From NCBI GenBank assembly GCA_011391085.1, contig JAABRD010000013.1, positions 1-64,000 on the forward strand: a DNA stretch of 64,000 nucleotides, written 5' to 3'. The translations under genes and the position numbers were made by a program. The notes under the pieces were generated by a model. The model was not told the origin of the DNA. It did not search any database and saw only the letters and a program-made list of their open reading frames with translations. The DNA comes from Thiotrichaceae bacterium (GTDB lineage Bacteria > Pseudomonadota > Gammaproteobacteria > Beggiatoales > Beggiatoaceae). Shown one piece after another: positions 18,401 to 26,011 of this stretch (the stretch's first letter is position 1; each line of letters begins with the position of its first letter).

Positions 18401-19316
18401 GGCGGTAATCGTGCGTGACATGCCGATTCCACCGTCTCCCCCACTGCCTCTGACGGCGGGTTCTTCTGGTTCTTCTTCTGGTTCTTCAGGACTAATAACA
18501 CCAAAAAGTTGCACAACCACCCCTAAAACGGGCGGCGTTTGTATCACCGAAACCACCTGGATTAAAGCGGTCATCCATACCCAAGAGAAGGGTCCCATTG
18601 ATGCGCTTTGGAAATCAGGAGGAGATGCCAAGACTCCCCGTGGGGACCGCGTGATATGGGGTTATCTATACGCCAATCCTGCTGATGTGAGTTGGGGGAA
18701 TCCCAATAATCCAGAAGCCTTCCTCAAGGTTTGGTACGATGTCAGTGGACGTGTGGATGTCAACTTCTTCCATGTGTCAGTGCCAGACATTGAGATATTC
18801 AGTGCTATGGAAGGGGTGAATGATACCCCCGTCAGTCGCATAACCACAGCACAACGTTATGCCAAACATGAGTATCAACCTGCGCAACGCACTGGTAAGG
18901 CAGAGTTGGCGAATACCAGAGAAATCCCAGGATCGGCGGCGCGAGGGAATCCAACTCACAATGTCATTTCTCAAGTCCAGGGTATCCAATTGGGCGCAGC
19001 TATTCAAACGGCAGAGAAAGGGGCCATCAATGGCGTCTGGCGCTTTGGTGGGGCCGACGCTACACCACGCGGTGATCAAGTGGCCTGGGGCTTTTTCTAT
19101 GCTAATCCACAAGATGTCAGTTGGGGGTTGGCGGAAAATCCCGAAGTCTATGTCAAGGTCTGGTATGATGCCGTAGCGAAGCGGTTAGACGTGAATTTCT
19201 TCCACGTTTCGGCCCCCGATATTGATGTCAATTCGGGCTTCTCGAATGCCAATTATGACAGTGGCAGTCGCGTGACAACCGGAGATCGGTACACCAGACA
19301 TGTGTATCAACGGTAG
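15453..19316 (+). CDS. Exported CBM9-like/glycosidase-like protein with paired NFFHVS domains
   Basis: ATG 15453 is chosen: CGGAGG lies ten bases upstream and a signal peptide follows (LLVFFFLFWWHLLSLAVA). The mature 1287-residue protein has, in order, a CBM9/DOMON-like carbohydrate-binding domain (DGNLAGNEWSEW, DDKNLYIAGRLDD; residues 30-310), an Fn3-like domain (about 330-440), and a TIM-barrel region resembling clan A glycoside hydrolases (about 445-960) with GWDLLNEID (candidate acid/base Glu) and DGESGPS (candidate nucleophile). After a Ser/Gly linker come copies A (1028-1140) and B (1179-1287). It probably acts on an extracellular polysaccharide; the substrate and activity are unproven. 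Confidence 0.8.
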   Translation: MLQLHKVSNQPRLLVFFFLFWWHLLSLAVADTIIPYGTPNIDGNLAGNEWSEWGHVRMARFYGFDQFADFWLQWDDKNLYIAGRLDDFTLFEDGGEGNELWRTWQDDSLEISLHPYPNAPPALNEQSRVLAFSINGKYQRLDRGKWGNERELSTGLEIVGNTNSKIHDNRFLNQAILWVDKCQPALNTPPQPEVTVKFASKVNGTLNNSSDRDQNWQFEVAFPWRLLGTTIGKKITGDGCVVGDAIIPSDLKPTDGMPLRINFYRINNGKDGKVEPGLFTGQYQDKDLKTHDNGITKDEWFVYQGDRNHPNEWATFTLSYKNANDNPRFDDSRILATPLDGRRVRLEVFAPTRGQTGGSATRYEIGFLEGNWPADENVWRDKWNFENAYQPAAPKTLQAMEVIGLQPGKAYTIAIRAKDEVDRASPILTTTVTTPADSHPFVTVSPTGRNLVFTDGHPFLVVGETGLMPWLPLRGLYTGELCDEHPPTGDADFTATAKPCGNGGKVRNYSKEKYFFTCYLSNGQTMTVTDITAFGKDTFSGPQDNCEWAANKAGTGVRAVEAIEGPEVAEAYMKKLKAAGVNTLTVFVESLDLNVTPIVFEKNQVDVFNFLDRMVELARENEVYLVFRLYDTYYYQNKWSHTSWATRKNTPEGFFDEDMYPVHQDRMRQLFSHVHPRTRIAYRDEPHILGWDLLNEIDNGDRFNKATYEQHRKWVETMLDYARREAPRQLLFYSFLGWEPKDDAIHYRANLKMDADLAYRVRGAQMAVPHGYYARIANPYADPFGLDFEGPLELARGTTYGFYQIRDGRPLIDGESGPSPLFVTEGNAFGGRFHANFELKRFMDISWLHFVAGGAGASLQWPIDLQKADRVNQISPEKRAFLATFKKHVGDILWRGNHLQITQRKLGERAVQITRYDGRSALVYLYNQDNVPIGEMTLSDLPMTNGRVTVVNPANGRILYEAPNVEVGEGKRILFREVANESVAVIVRDMPIPPSPPLPLTAGSSGSSSGSSGLITPKSCTTTPKTGGVCITETTWIKAVIHTQEKGPIDALWKSGGDAKTPRGDRVIWGYLYANPADVSWGNPNNPEAFLKVWYDVSGRVDVNFFHVSVPDIEIFSAMEGVNDTPVSRITTAQRYAKHEYQPAQRTGKAELANTREIPGSAARGNPTHNVISQVQGIQLGAAIQTAEKGAINGVWRFGGADATPRGDQVAWGFFYANPQDVSWGLAENPEVYVKVWYDAVAKRLDVNFFHVSAPDIDVNSGFSNANYDSGSRVTTGDRYTRHVYQR

Positions 19317-19328
19317 GGTATCAGCTAA

Positions 19329-19354
19329 GGAGTCCAAGACATGTCTTGGACTCC
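19329..19354. repeat. GGAGTCCAAGAC palindrome
   Basis: A perfect 26-base palindrome after the glycosidase-like gene. Related GGAGTCCAAAAC/GTTTTGGACTCC palindromes occur at 354-373, 50055-50086 and 57565-57590. It may stabilise transcript ends, but it lacks a T-tract. Confidence 0.5.
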
Positions 19355-19384
19355 AAGGTCGCCACTACCCATTTTTCTTATTCA

Positions 19385-19526
19385 TAGGACTTACGCAACC
19401 GTTTTTGTAATTATTTGATTTTACACACTATCACCCCCCCTGCCCCCCCGTACACGGGGGGGGACTCCCTCCCCGCGTGCGGGGAGGGTTGGGGTGGGGT
19501 AAAGACCGGCGGTTGCGTAAGTCCTG
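19385..19526 (+). mobile_element. Complete 142-bp AGGACTTACGCAAC element with 5-bp target duplication
   Basis: The ends TAGGACTTACGCAACCG and CGGTTGCGTAAGTCCTG are inverted repeats of about 16 bases. ATTCA is directly repeated on both sides (19380-19384 and 19527-19531). The interior has CCCCGTACACGGGG and CCCCGCGTGCGGGG hairpins and no coding capacity. It ends 24 bases before the start codon of the next gene, so it may replace or supply that gene's upstream region. Confidence 0.85.
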
Positions 19527-19550
19527 ATTCACTACCAAAAAATCATCACC

Positions 19551-20861
19551 ATGAAATTAAAACTAAAAACTGGTTCTTCCCTATTCTGCGTACTGGGCCT
19601 ATTGTTATTAGGTCCGTGGACCAGAGGGTGGGCTGATGCTACTGTTTCCAATTCATTTACCATCCAAGCAGATAACGTTTCACCCATCTCACTGATAGAA
19701 AAGGGTACTCAGGCGGATTTACAACCGTTGGTGAACTCCACTTGGCAGTTCACTTATATGACTACCACTGCGTTAACCGATACCATTACGTGTGGCGACC
19801 AGTTTGACACGGTTGAAGGGGGTGGCACAGTTCTCCTCTGTCGGGATGGATTAGGACAACCTGCAATGGCAGGTTACTCACTAGATCAGGCCGGTTTTGG
19901 CATCATGAAAGAGGATCCTCAACAAACGACCTTCTTATTCAGGTTCATGGGTCAACCATGTCAGGTTATTGGATTGCATGTAGCTTATGCCTTGGATCCA
20001 GAAATGAAAAATCCCTCTCTCTTATCTGGAACCAGGATAGATTGTCCTGGCACTTCTCCAAATCCCCCGACAACGACGACTCCATCAGGTTCTCGCGTCA
20101 CTGATGACCTCTGGATTAAAGCCTCCATTCACAGCGTTGAGAAAGGTCCGATAGAAGCGGTTTGGAAACAGGGTAGTGATTCCAAAACGCTTCGTGGAGA
20201 CCGCGTGATTTGGGGCTACTTTTATGCCAATCCTGCCGACGTGTCTTGGGGAAGTGAAAACAATCCGGATGCGTTTGTGAAAGTGTGGTATGATGTGAGT
20301 GGTCGCATCGATGTCAATTTCTTCCATGTGTCGGTGCCGGACATTGAAGTGACCAGTGCGATGTCAGATAACGTGAATGGTCAATCCAATGTGACTACCA
20401 TGTCCAAACGTTATGCACGTCACACTTATGGACAAGGCACCCCCAGCAGTGAGTTGTTAGACACCCCTGAAACTCCCTTTGGGCTGGCCAATGCCAATCC
20501 TAAGCATAATTTGGTAGCGGTTCAAGACCTTCAAATCGGGGCACTTATTCAAACGCAAGAACGAGGCGCCATTGAAGGGGTTTGGCATTTAGGTAGTACC
20601 GGCACCACCGCCCGCGGTGATCAAGTAGCCTGGGGCTTTTTCTATGCCAGCCCCGGTGATGTCAGTTGGGGGTTTGAGAACAATCCCGAAGTGTATGTGA
20701 AGGTGTGGTATGACGTGGTAGCAAAGAGAGTAGATGTCAACTTCTTCCATGTCTCGGCACCAGACATTGATGTGTATTCGGGCTTTTCTAGTGGTAACTA
20801 TGACAATGGCAGTCGGGTGACCACGGGGGATCGGTATACGAGACATGTGTATCAAAAGTAA
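19551..20861 (+). CDS. Exported paired NFFHVS-domain protein with an unknown N-terminal domain
   Basis: A 436-residue exported protein with a signal peptide at residues 1-28 (LFCVLGLLLLGPW). Residues about 30-165 form a Cys-containing domain that I do not recognise (TWQFTYMTTTALTDTITCGD, QPCQVIGLHVAYALDP). A PTTTTPSGS linker leads to copy A (about 183-295; DLWIKASIHSVEKGPIEAVW, NFFHVSVPDI) and copy B (about 323-436; GALIQTQERGAIEGVW, NFFHVSAPDI), ending RYTRHVYQK. No good ribosome binding site is visible before the ATG because a small element sits immediately upstream. It is the simplest architecture of the five family members. Confidence 0.8.
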   Translation: MKLKLKTGSSLFCVLGLLLLGPWTRGWADATVSNSFTIQADNVSPISLIEKGTQADLQPLVNSTWQFTYMTTTALTDTITCGDQFDTVEGGGTVLLCRDGLGQPAMAGYSLDQAGFGIMKEDPQQTTFLFRFMGQPCQVIGLHVAYALDPEMKNPSLLSGTRIDCPGTSPNPPTTTTPSGSRVTDDLWIKASIHSVEKGPIEAVWKQGSDSKTLRGDRVIWGYFYANPADVSWGSENNPDAFVKVWYDVSGRIDVNFFHVSVPDIEVTSAMSDNVNGQSNVTTMSKRYARHTYGQGTPSSELLDTPETPFGLANANPKHNLVAVQDLQIGALIQTQERGAIEGVWHLGSTGTTARGDQVAWGFFYASPGDVSWGFENNPEVYVKVWYDVVAKRVDVNFFHVSAPDIDVYSGFSSGNYDNGSRVTTGDRYTRHVYQK

Positions 20862-20873
20862 GTAAACAATGAC

Positions 20874-20902
20874 AGGGGCGTTTGATTTGTTGAAACGCCC
20901 CT
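20874..20902 (+). terminator. Possible terminator hairpin
   Basis: AGGGGCGTTT pairs perfectly with AAACGCCCCT around a nine-base loop, 12 bases after the stop codon. The downstream sequence is not T-rich, so termination efficiency is uncertain. Confidence 0.45.
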
Positions 20903-20936
20903 AACAGTAGATAGAATCTACTCCAGGAGTAAACAA

Positions 20937-21338
20937 ATGAGGAACGAAACCATAACATCATCTCCCACGGTGATGAGACGGGCCGATAGAGGTTTGTCAA
21001 TAGCGGGGACCCGCTTGACTCTGTATGACCTCATGGATTATTTGAAACGAGATTGGCCACCGAGATTGGTTCAGCATTGGTTTCAGTTAACTGAACAGCA
21101 GATAACCGACGTAATGCAATATTTGGAAACGCATCGTGACGAAGTGGAGATAGAGTATCAACAAGTGGTAAGGGAAGCAGAAGAATTACGGCGGCATTAC
21201 GATGATAAACATCGGGAACAAGTGGCGCAAATTAAGGCGATGCCTCCTAAACCTGGTCAGGAGAAAATCCGTGCGAAATTGGCAGCCTTGGAAGCCCGGC
21301 TAAGGCAAGCTGAACAAGAATCCCTAGTTAGGAGTTAA
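20937..21338 (+). CDS. DUF433-type antitoxin-like protein
   Basis: A 133-residue cytosolic protein. Residues about 17-60 match DUF433 (GLSIAGTRLTLYDLMDYL, then a helix-turn-helix-like helix), a domain usually found as the first gene of a pair with a PIN-like protein. Residues 65-130 form a charged coiled-coil extension. AGGAG lies nine bases before the ATG. The next gene starts five bases downstream with its AGGAG inside this gene, which supports a two-gene unit. The antitoxin role is inferred from family context. Confidence 0.75.
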   Translation: MRNETITSSPTVMRRADRGLSIAGTRLTLYDLMDYLKRDWPPRLVQHWFQLTEQQITDVMQYLETHRDEVEIEYQQVVREAEELRRHYDDKHREQVAQIKAMPPKPGQEKIRAKLAALEARLRQAEQESLVRS

Positions 21339-21342
21339 TTGG

Positions 21343-21738
21343 GTGACAAGCATTCTCATTGATTATAATATGGAGGGGCAAGCCATGTTGTTGTGGCGGT
21401 CTCTTGTCGCGGAGGGATGGTTAGAACTTTGTCCACTGCAATGGCTAACATTCTCTCAAGTAGGTTTACCAGCGGATAGTAGTGACCGGACCGTTTGGCG
21501 GTTTGTACAAGCCCAAGGAATGATATTGTTGACAGCTAATCGGAGTATGACCGGTGAAGATTCTTTGGAACAAACTCTTCGTGAGGAAAATACGCTAACT
21601 TCTCTACCAGTGTTAACGGTGGGTGATGTGGAACGAATGATAGAAAAACATTATCGTGACCGTTGTTTGAAAAGATTGCTTGATATAGTGCTAGATTTAG
21701 ACAACTATAGAGGCACAAAACGAATTTTTATCCCATAG
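21343..21738 (+). CDS. DUF5615-like PIN-fold protein, putative toxin partner
   Basis: Starts at GTG 21343 with AGGAG upstream. The N-terminus ILIDYNMEGQ and the central ILLTANRSM segment fit the small PIN-like family that pairs with DUF433 proteins: acidic residues near the start and a 'T.N/D' motif after the second strand. It is 131 residues, as usual for the family. The canonical second Asp appears as Asn in LLTANR, so nuclease activity is uncertain. It is the second gene of a two-gene unit. Confidence 0.6.
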   Translation: MTSILIDYNMEGQAMLLWRSLVAEGWLELCPLQWLTFSQVGLPADSSDRTVWRFVQAQGMILLTANRSMTGEDSLEQTLREENTLTSLPVLTVGDVERMIEKHYRDRCLKRLLDIVLDLDNYRGTKRIFIP

Positions 21739-21761
21739 ACTGACAGATTTGGAAAAATTGG

Positions 21762-21820
21762 GGTAGTGATGCACAAGGTAGTGGTTTGAACCTGACAAGT
21801 CTCATAGACCTGTCAGGTTT
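21762..21820 (+). mobile_element. Left half of a GGTAGTGATGCAC element
   Basis: GGTAGTGATGCACAAGGTAG is followed by the ACCTGAC...GTCAGGT hairpin, as in the complete element at 30990-31082. The right end is missing. The fragment ends 14 bases from the 3' end of the beta-helix gene. Confidence 0.7.
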
Positions 21821-21834
21821 AGCCCCGGTTTTAT

Positions 21835-23553
21835 TTAGTCTCCCCCACCACAAATTTGACAAACTTTACTCCCCAACGTCCCCACTCCATCCACCAATCT
21901 TTCTATCCCCATTGCCAAATCAGTATGGGCCAGGCTGTAACCCAGCATCAAACAGAGTATTCCAACCAAGATAATCGTGACCGTGCGCCGCCGTAACAGT
22001 TGCCAACTGTTTCCGACGATGCTGTTATAGCGGAAACTGGCTTGGGCAATGGGGATGCGACGGAAGTGGCGGACTAGGTTATCGTAAATGTCATTGAACA
22101 TCGCGTCATGATCAAGTAAAATGCCGTGATAGTGTTTGCCATAAATGATATTGCCAGCGACGATATTTTCCAGAGGAGGTAAAAAATCTAAAGGATGGTC
22201 TGCCGATTCAATACCTTCTTCCAAATGCGCATTACCTAGCAATATGCCGGCGAAATGCAAACGAGTGCTTTCTCCCCGGTTGTTGTCCATGATGGTATTA
22301 AACAGCAAGAGATTACGGATCCCTGTCCGTACCACTTTAATGCCGTCTCCAGCACTGTCTCGAATCACGTTCCACAGGATGATATTTTGGGCCGCGTTAT
22401 CTAAAGAGACGGCGGGTAATTTGGAGGTCGCAGAACCCTCCGCCAGTCGCCCAAAACTCAAGACTAAATCAGCCCGCAGATGTTCATCCGATTGCCGTGC
22501 CCGCCAGCCGTTGTTCAGAAACACGTTCTCCATGACGAGATTGTTGACTGCCCCAAAATCTAAACAAATTCCTTCTTTGTCATTGTCTTCAATTCGATTG
22601 TGACGAATCACTATGCCATAGCCACCATCGACATAAATTCCTTGGGCGACATGACCACTGAACTCATTATTTTCAATCAGTAACGCATGAGGTGCTGGTT
22701 GAGTAACAGGCCACAATGGTTCAGTTAACGAGACGCCCCAACTATGTTCCTCCACCACGAATTTTAAACTGCTATCGGTAATCACCACGCCAGCACCACC
22801 GTTGTCACCTCGACTACCCTGTAAAATATACGAGTCGTGTAACCACAGATGCGAGACGGCACCTTGAATTAACATGCCTCCTTTAGGGTGACGAATCAGA
22901 ATGTCTGCCATTTCGATAAATTGACCTGCTTCTATTATCGCGATGCCACGTTCACTATTGAGAATTTGCAGATTGCGTAAAATCACCTGCCGGGCATTCT
23001 GAAGGAGTACCGCCAATCCTGGCGTTTGAATCGTCAGGTTAGTCAGTCCTACCAGATTCTGGGTAACATGGACACAAGCTGGAAAAATCGGAAGCCTGGC
23101 GACTAAATGGGTGCCGTGACCATCGATTAGCACATTAGTGGGCAACCATAAAGGTTCATCGACTTCCAACAACGCACTATTCGATAGGTGAACACAGTGT
23201 TTCTCCCCCGCCAGGGTTTTGAGAAACTGGTTAAGTTCACTGACCTTCTGGCCTGTAAAAAAATGCTGAGTAGCGATTTCAAAACGAGGCAATTGCAATT
23301 GAATGTTGCTACGTAACGTTTGCTGATAAGTCTGCGGGTCTTCTATGGAAGCAAAGGGGACCGAGACTGACAAAGCCCGTTTTAGCACTCTTGCCTTATT
23401 CAACAGCAGGTTTGCCATTTTGGCGATTCGTCCCTTCCGCAACGCAATTCGTTCTAGGGGTGGCATTTGATATTGGCGAAACATACTTTGTAAATGAGGC
23501 GGTTGGATACCCTGCCACCACATTTTTAACTTTAATTCCAGTTGAGAAATCAT
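21835..23553 (-). CDS. Right-handed beta-helix repeat protein with C-terminal membrane segment
   Basis: The start at 23553 (MISQLELK) is chosen because AAGG lies seven bases upstream; the frame continues further but into AT-rich leader. The 572-residue protein has a basic helical N-terminus and then, at about 125-500, repeated short strands typical of pectate lyase/NosD-like beta-helices (GLTNLTIQTPGLAVLLQNA, NNEFSGHVAQGIYVDGGYGI, NRIEDNDKEGI). A hydrophobic segment (VTIILVGILCLMLGYSLAH) lies near the C-terminus, followed by a short tail with CQIC. There is no signal peptide, so the topology is odd: the helix domain would be anchored by its tail. The substrate is unknown. Confidence 0.75.
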   Translation of the reverse strand: MISQLELKLKMWWQGIQPPHLQSMFRQYQMPPLERIALRKGRIAKMANLLLNKARVLKRALSVSVPFASIEDPQTYQQTLRSNIQLQLPRFEIATQHFFTGQKVSELNQFLKTLAGEKHCVHLSNSALLEVDEPLWLPTNVLIDGHGTHLVARLPIFPACVHVTQNLVGLTNLTIQTPGLAVLLQNARQVILRNLQILNSERGIAIIEAGQFIEMADILIRHPKGGMLIQGAVSHLWLHDSYILQGSRGDNGGAGVVITDSSLKFVVEEHSWGVSLTEPLWPVTQPAPHALLIENNEFSGHVAQGIYVDGGYGIVIRHNRIEDNDKEGICLDFGAVNNLVMENVFLNNGWRARQSDEHLRADLVLSFGRLAEGSATSKLPAVSLDNAAQNIILWNVIRDSAGDGIKVVRTGIRNLLLFNTIMDNNRGESTRLHFAGILLGNAHLEEGIESADHPLDFLPPLENIVAGNIIYGKHYHGILLDHDAMFNDIYDNLVRHFRRIPIAQASFRYNSIVGNSWQLLRRRTVTIILVGILCLMLGYSLAHTDLAMGIERLVDGVGTLGSKVCQICGGGD

Positions 23554-23939
23554 TGAATGTACCTTGTGAAGTTTATTGAAGTTTATTATCGACAGATTAG
23601 TATTTAATTGTATCTCAATTTTATTCGTTAATCTATAACTGAAAAATAGGCACTCCATGTTATCTTGTATGCAATTTTATCTAATCTGTAGTCATTTCAG
23701 GTTGAAGTCCCAAAACCTGTTTTAGGAATCCGGCGTGGAATAACACGGATTAAATGGTATTACACATAAAATAAAAAATATAATTAGCAAATTCTTTTGT
23801 ACAGTAAACCAGAATGTATTATAATATTTATAATTACGCATTCACAGAAGCTGACTAAACTGAATCTGAAATTTTTTAAAGCATGTCTGATGATGCGTAA
23901 AATGTACTCCCCCTATTTTCTATTTCTTGAGGAATTGTT
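23554..23939. other. Divergent intergenic region without a gene
   Basis: AT-rich space between two divergent genes. It holds a weak CCCAAAACCTGTTTTAGG palindrome at about 23709-23726. Promoters for both genes must lie here, but none stands out. AGGAATTG precedes the ATG at 23940. Confidence 0.4.
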
Positions 23940-25859
23940 ATGAAGAGAACTCGATTAAACCTTCCCATCTGCCTATTGACGGGAGGACTCCTTGTGTCAC
24001 CCGTTGTACATGCCGAAGGCACGATTAGCACGGCGGTTGGCAACGGTATCCCAGGTTTCAATGACGACTGGTATCCGCCTAAGGAATTGCAATTGAATAA
24101 ACCCAGTCAAGTGGTCTTAGACTCTCAAGGCAATTTGTATATTGCAGACACCTTCAATCAACGGATCCGAGGCCTGATGAAATGTTCTTATTACTCGGAA
24201 TGCGTCCAGCCGAGAACCATCGCTGGAAGTGGCAACACCCCTGGCTATAGTGGTGATGGAGGGGCATCGAATCGGGCCCAGTTGAACAATCCGTGGGGAA
24301 TCGCGGTTGATAACAAGGGCACCTTGTACATTGCCGATACCGACAATCATCGCGTTCGCAAAGTGTTGGACATTACCAGAGATGATACTAACAGTGGCAC
24401 TATCGTAACAGTTGCCGGTAATGGAACTGGTGGCAATGCCGGCGATGGTGGCGTGGCGACCAACGCGCAACTGAATCATCCCACTGGGGTGGCAGTGGAT
24501 GGCGCCGGCAATTTATATATTGCGGACAGTGACAACCATGTGATTCGCAAAGTCGATATCACCGGGATGATCACCAAAATTGCAGGTACTGGGGTGGCTG
24601 GTTTCAGTGGTGATGGAGGACGTGCGATTGAAGCACAACTGAATTATCCTAAACGAGTGGCGGTCACCAGAACCGGTGTCGTCTATATTGTTGACAAAGG
24701 AAATGATCGCATTCGGCGGGTCGATACCAATGGTATTATCACCACCGTGGTGGGCAATGGACGTGGTTACGGCGGTGACAATGGGCCTGCGACCTCGGCA
24801 CAACTCAATTCGCCTAGCGACATTAGCATCGATGCCAGAGGTAACTTGTTTATTGCCGATACCCTTAATCATCGCATTCGCAAAGTGGATGCCGCGACGC
24901 ATTCGATTTCTACCATTGCAGGTAGCTTATCTGGTTATGGTGGAGATGGCGGACCTGCCTTATCAGCCCAATTAAACATGCCCGATGGAGTGGCTGTGGG
25001 GAGTTCCAATTCTCTCTACATTGCGGATACCAATAATCATCGTATTCGGAAGATCGATAATGCTTCTGCTACCAGCGATTCCGGTGGTGTGGCGGTCACC
25101 GACAACTTATGGATTAAAGCAGTGATTCAGACCGACAACCGTGGGCCCATTGAAGCGGTTTGGAAACAGGGAGGAGATTCTAAGACTCAAGATCAAGACC
25201 GTGTGATTTGGGGATATTTCTATGCCAGTCCCAATGATGTCGACTGGGGAGTAGTGGAAAATCCAGACCTATTTGTGAAGATTTGGTACGACCACCGTGG
25301 TTGGGTAGATGTCAATTTCTTTCATGTCTCCGTGCCCGAAATCGAAGTCTATAGTGCCATGGCAGAAATTAAGAAAGAAGCCGCTTACAACCGGAGTACC
25401 ATGCAAAAACGCTATGTGCGTCACACTTATAAACCCCAGGAAGGGGTTTACGAATCAGAAGTGGTGAACACCGTCGAGAGTCCTGTTTTATCCGTGGTGG
25501 ACAACCCACTTCGTTATCCCATGCCGTTTTATGACTTGGGGTTGGGGACCAAAATCCAAACGGAAGAAAGAGGTGCCATTGATGGTGTCTGGAGACTCGG
25601 TGGTTCGGGTCGTACCCCGCGGGGTGATGAAGTGGCTTGGGGGTTCTTTTATGCCAACCCACTTGAAGTTAATTGGGGACTGTCGGATAATCCCGATGTG
25701 TATGTCAAAGTGTGGGCCGATGTGAATGGACGCATTGACGTGAATTTTTTCCATGTCTCAGTGCCTGACATCAAGGTTTATTCTGGTCATATTGGTTATG
25801 AGAAACAAGGAGTCACGACTATGTCGCAACGTTATACAAGGCATGAGTATCAGAAATAG
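23940..25859 (+). CDS. Exported NHL-repeat protein with paired NFFHVS domains
   Basis: A 639-residue exported protein; signal peptide residues 1-24. Residues 25-375 hold about six NHL repeats (LNKPSQVVLDSQGNLYIADT, LNNPWGIAVDNKGTLYIADT, LNHPTGVAVDGAGNLYIADS and others) that should form a six-bladed beta-propeller, with GYSGDGG-type loops between blades. Copy A (383-490) has NLWIKAVIQTDNRGPIEAVW and NFFHVSVPEI but TQDQDRV where the other proteins have T.RGDRV. Copy B (523-638) has IQTEERGAIDGVW and ends RYTRHEYQK. The stop codon's last base is the first base of a small GGTAGTG element. A binding or scaffold role is inferred. Confidence 0.85.
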   Translation: MKRTRLNLPICLLTGGLLVSPVVHAEGTISTAVGNGIPGFNDDWYPPKELQLNKPSQVVLDSQGNLYIADTFNQRIRGLMKCSYYSECVQPRTIAGSGNTPGYSGDGGASNRAQLNNPWGIAVDNKGTLYIADTDNHRVRKVLDITRDDTNSGTIVTVAGNGTGGNAGDGGVATNAQLNHPTGVAVDGAGNLYIADSDNHVIRKVDITGMITKIAGTGVAGFSGDGGRAIEAQLNYPKRVAVTRTGVVYIVDKGNDRIRRVDTNGIITTVVGNGRGYGGDNGPATSAQLNSPSDISIDARGNLFIADTLNHRIRKVDAATHSISTIAGSLSGYGGDGGPALSAQLNMPDGVAVGSSNSLYIADTNNHRIRKIDNASATSDSGGVAVTDNLWIKAVIQTDNRGPIEAVWKQGGDSKTQDQDRVIWGYFYASPNDVDWGVVENPDLFVKIWYDHRGWVDVNFFHVSVPEIEVYSAMAEIKKEAAYNRSTMQKRYVRHTYKPQEGVYESEVVNTVESPVLSVVDNPLRYPMPFYDLGLGTKIQTEERGAIDGVWRLGGSGRTPRGDEVAWGFFYANPLEVNWGLSDNPDVYVKVWADVNGRIDVNFFHVSVPDIKVYSGHIGYEKQGVTTMSQRYTRHEYQK

Positions 25860-25994
25860 GTAGTGTTGTACAAGTAATGATATAGCGGTTTTGGAGTACG
25901 GAATTGATTCCGTTGGAGTCCGGAATTGATTCCGTTTCAAGCGGAATCAATTCCGGACTCCAAAACCCATAACCATTACCTTTGCAACACTACC
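25859..25994. mobile_element. 136-bp GGTAGTGTTG element
   Basis: The ends GGTAGTGTTGTACAAGTAAT and ATTACCTTTGCAACACTACC are inverted repeats. Inside are palindromic GGAATTGATTCCG units and TTTTGGAGT/ACTCCAAAA arms. It is the short relative of the element at 32790-33322, which carries about 21 internal units. No target duplication is evident here. Confidence 0.75.
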
Positions 25995-26011
25995 CTAATG
26001 CTTAATCCACC

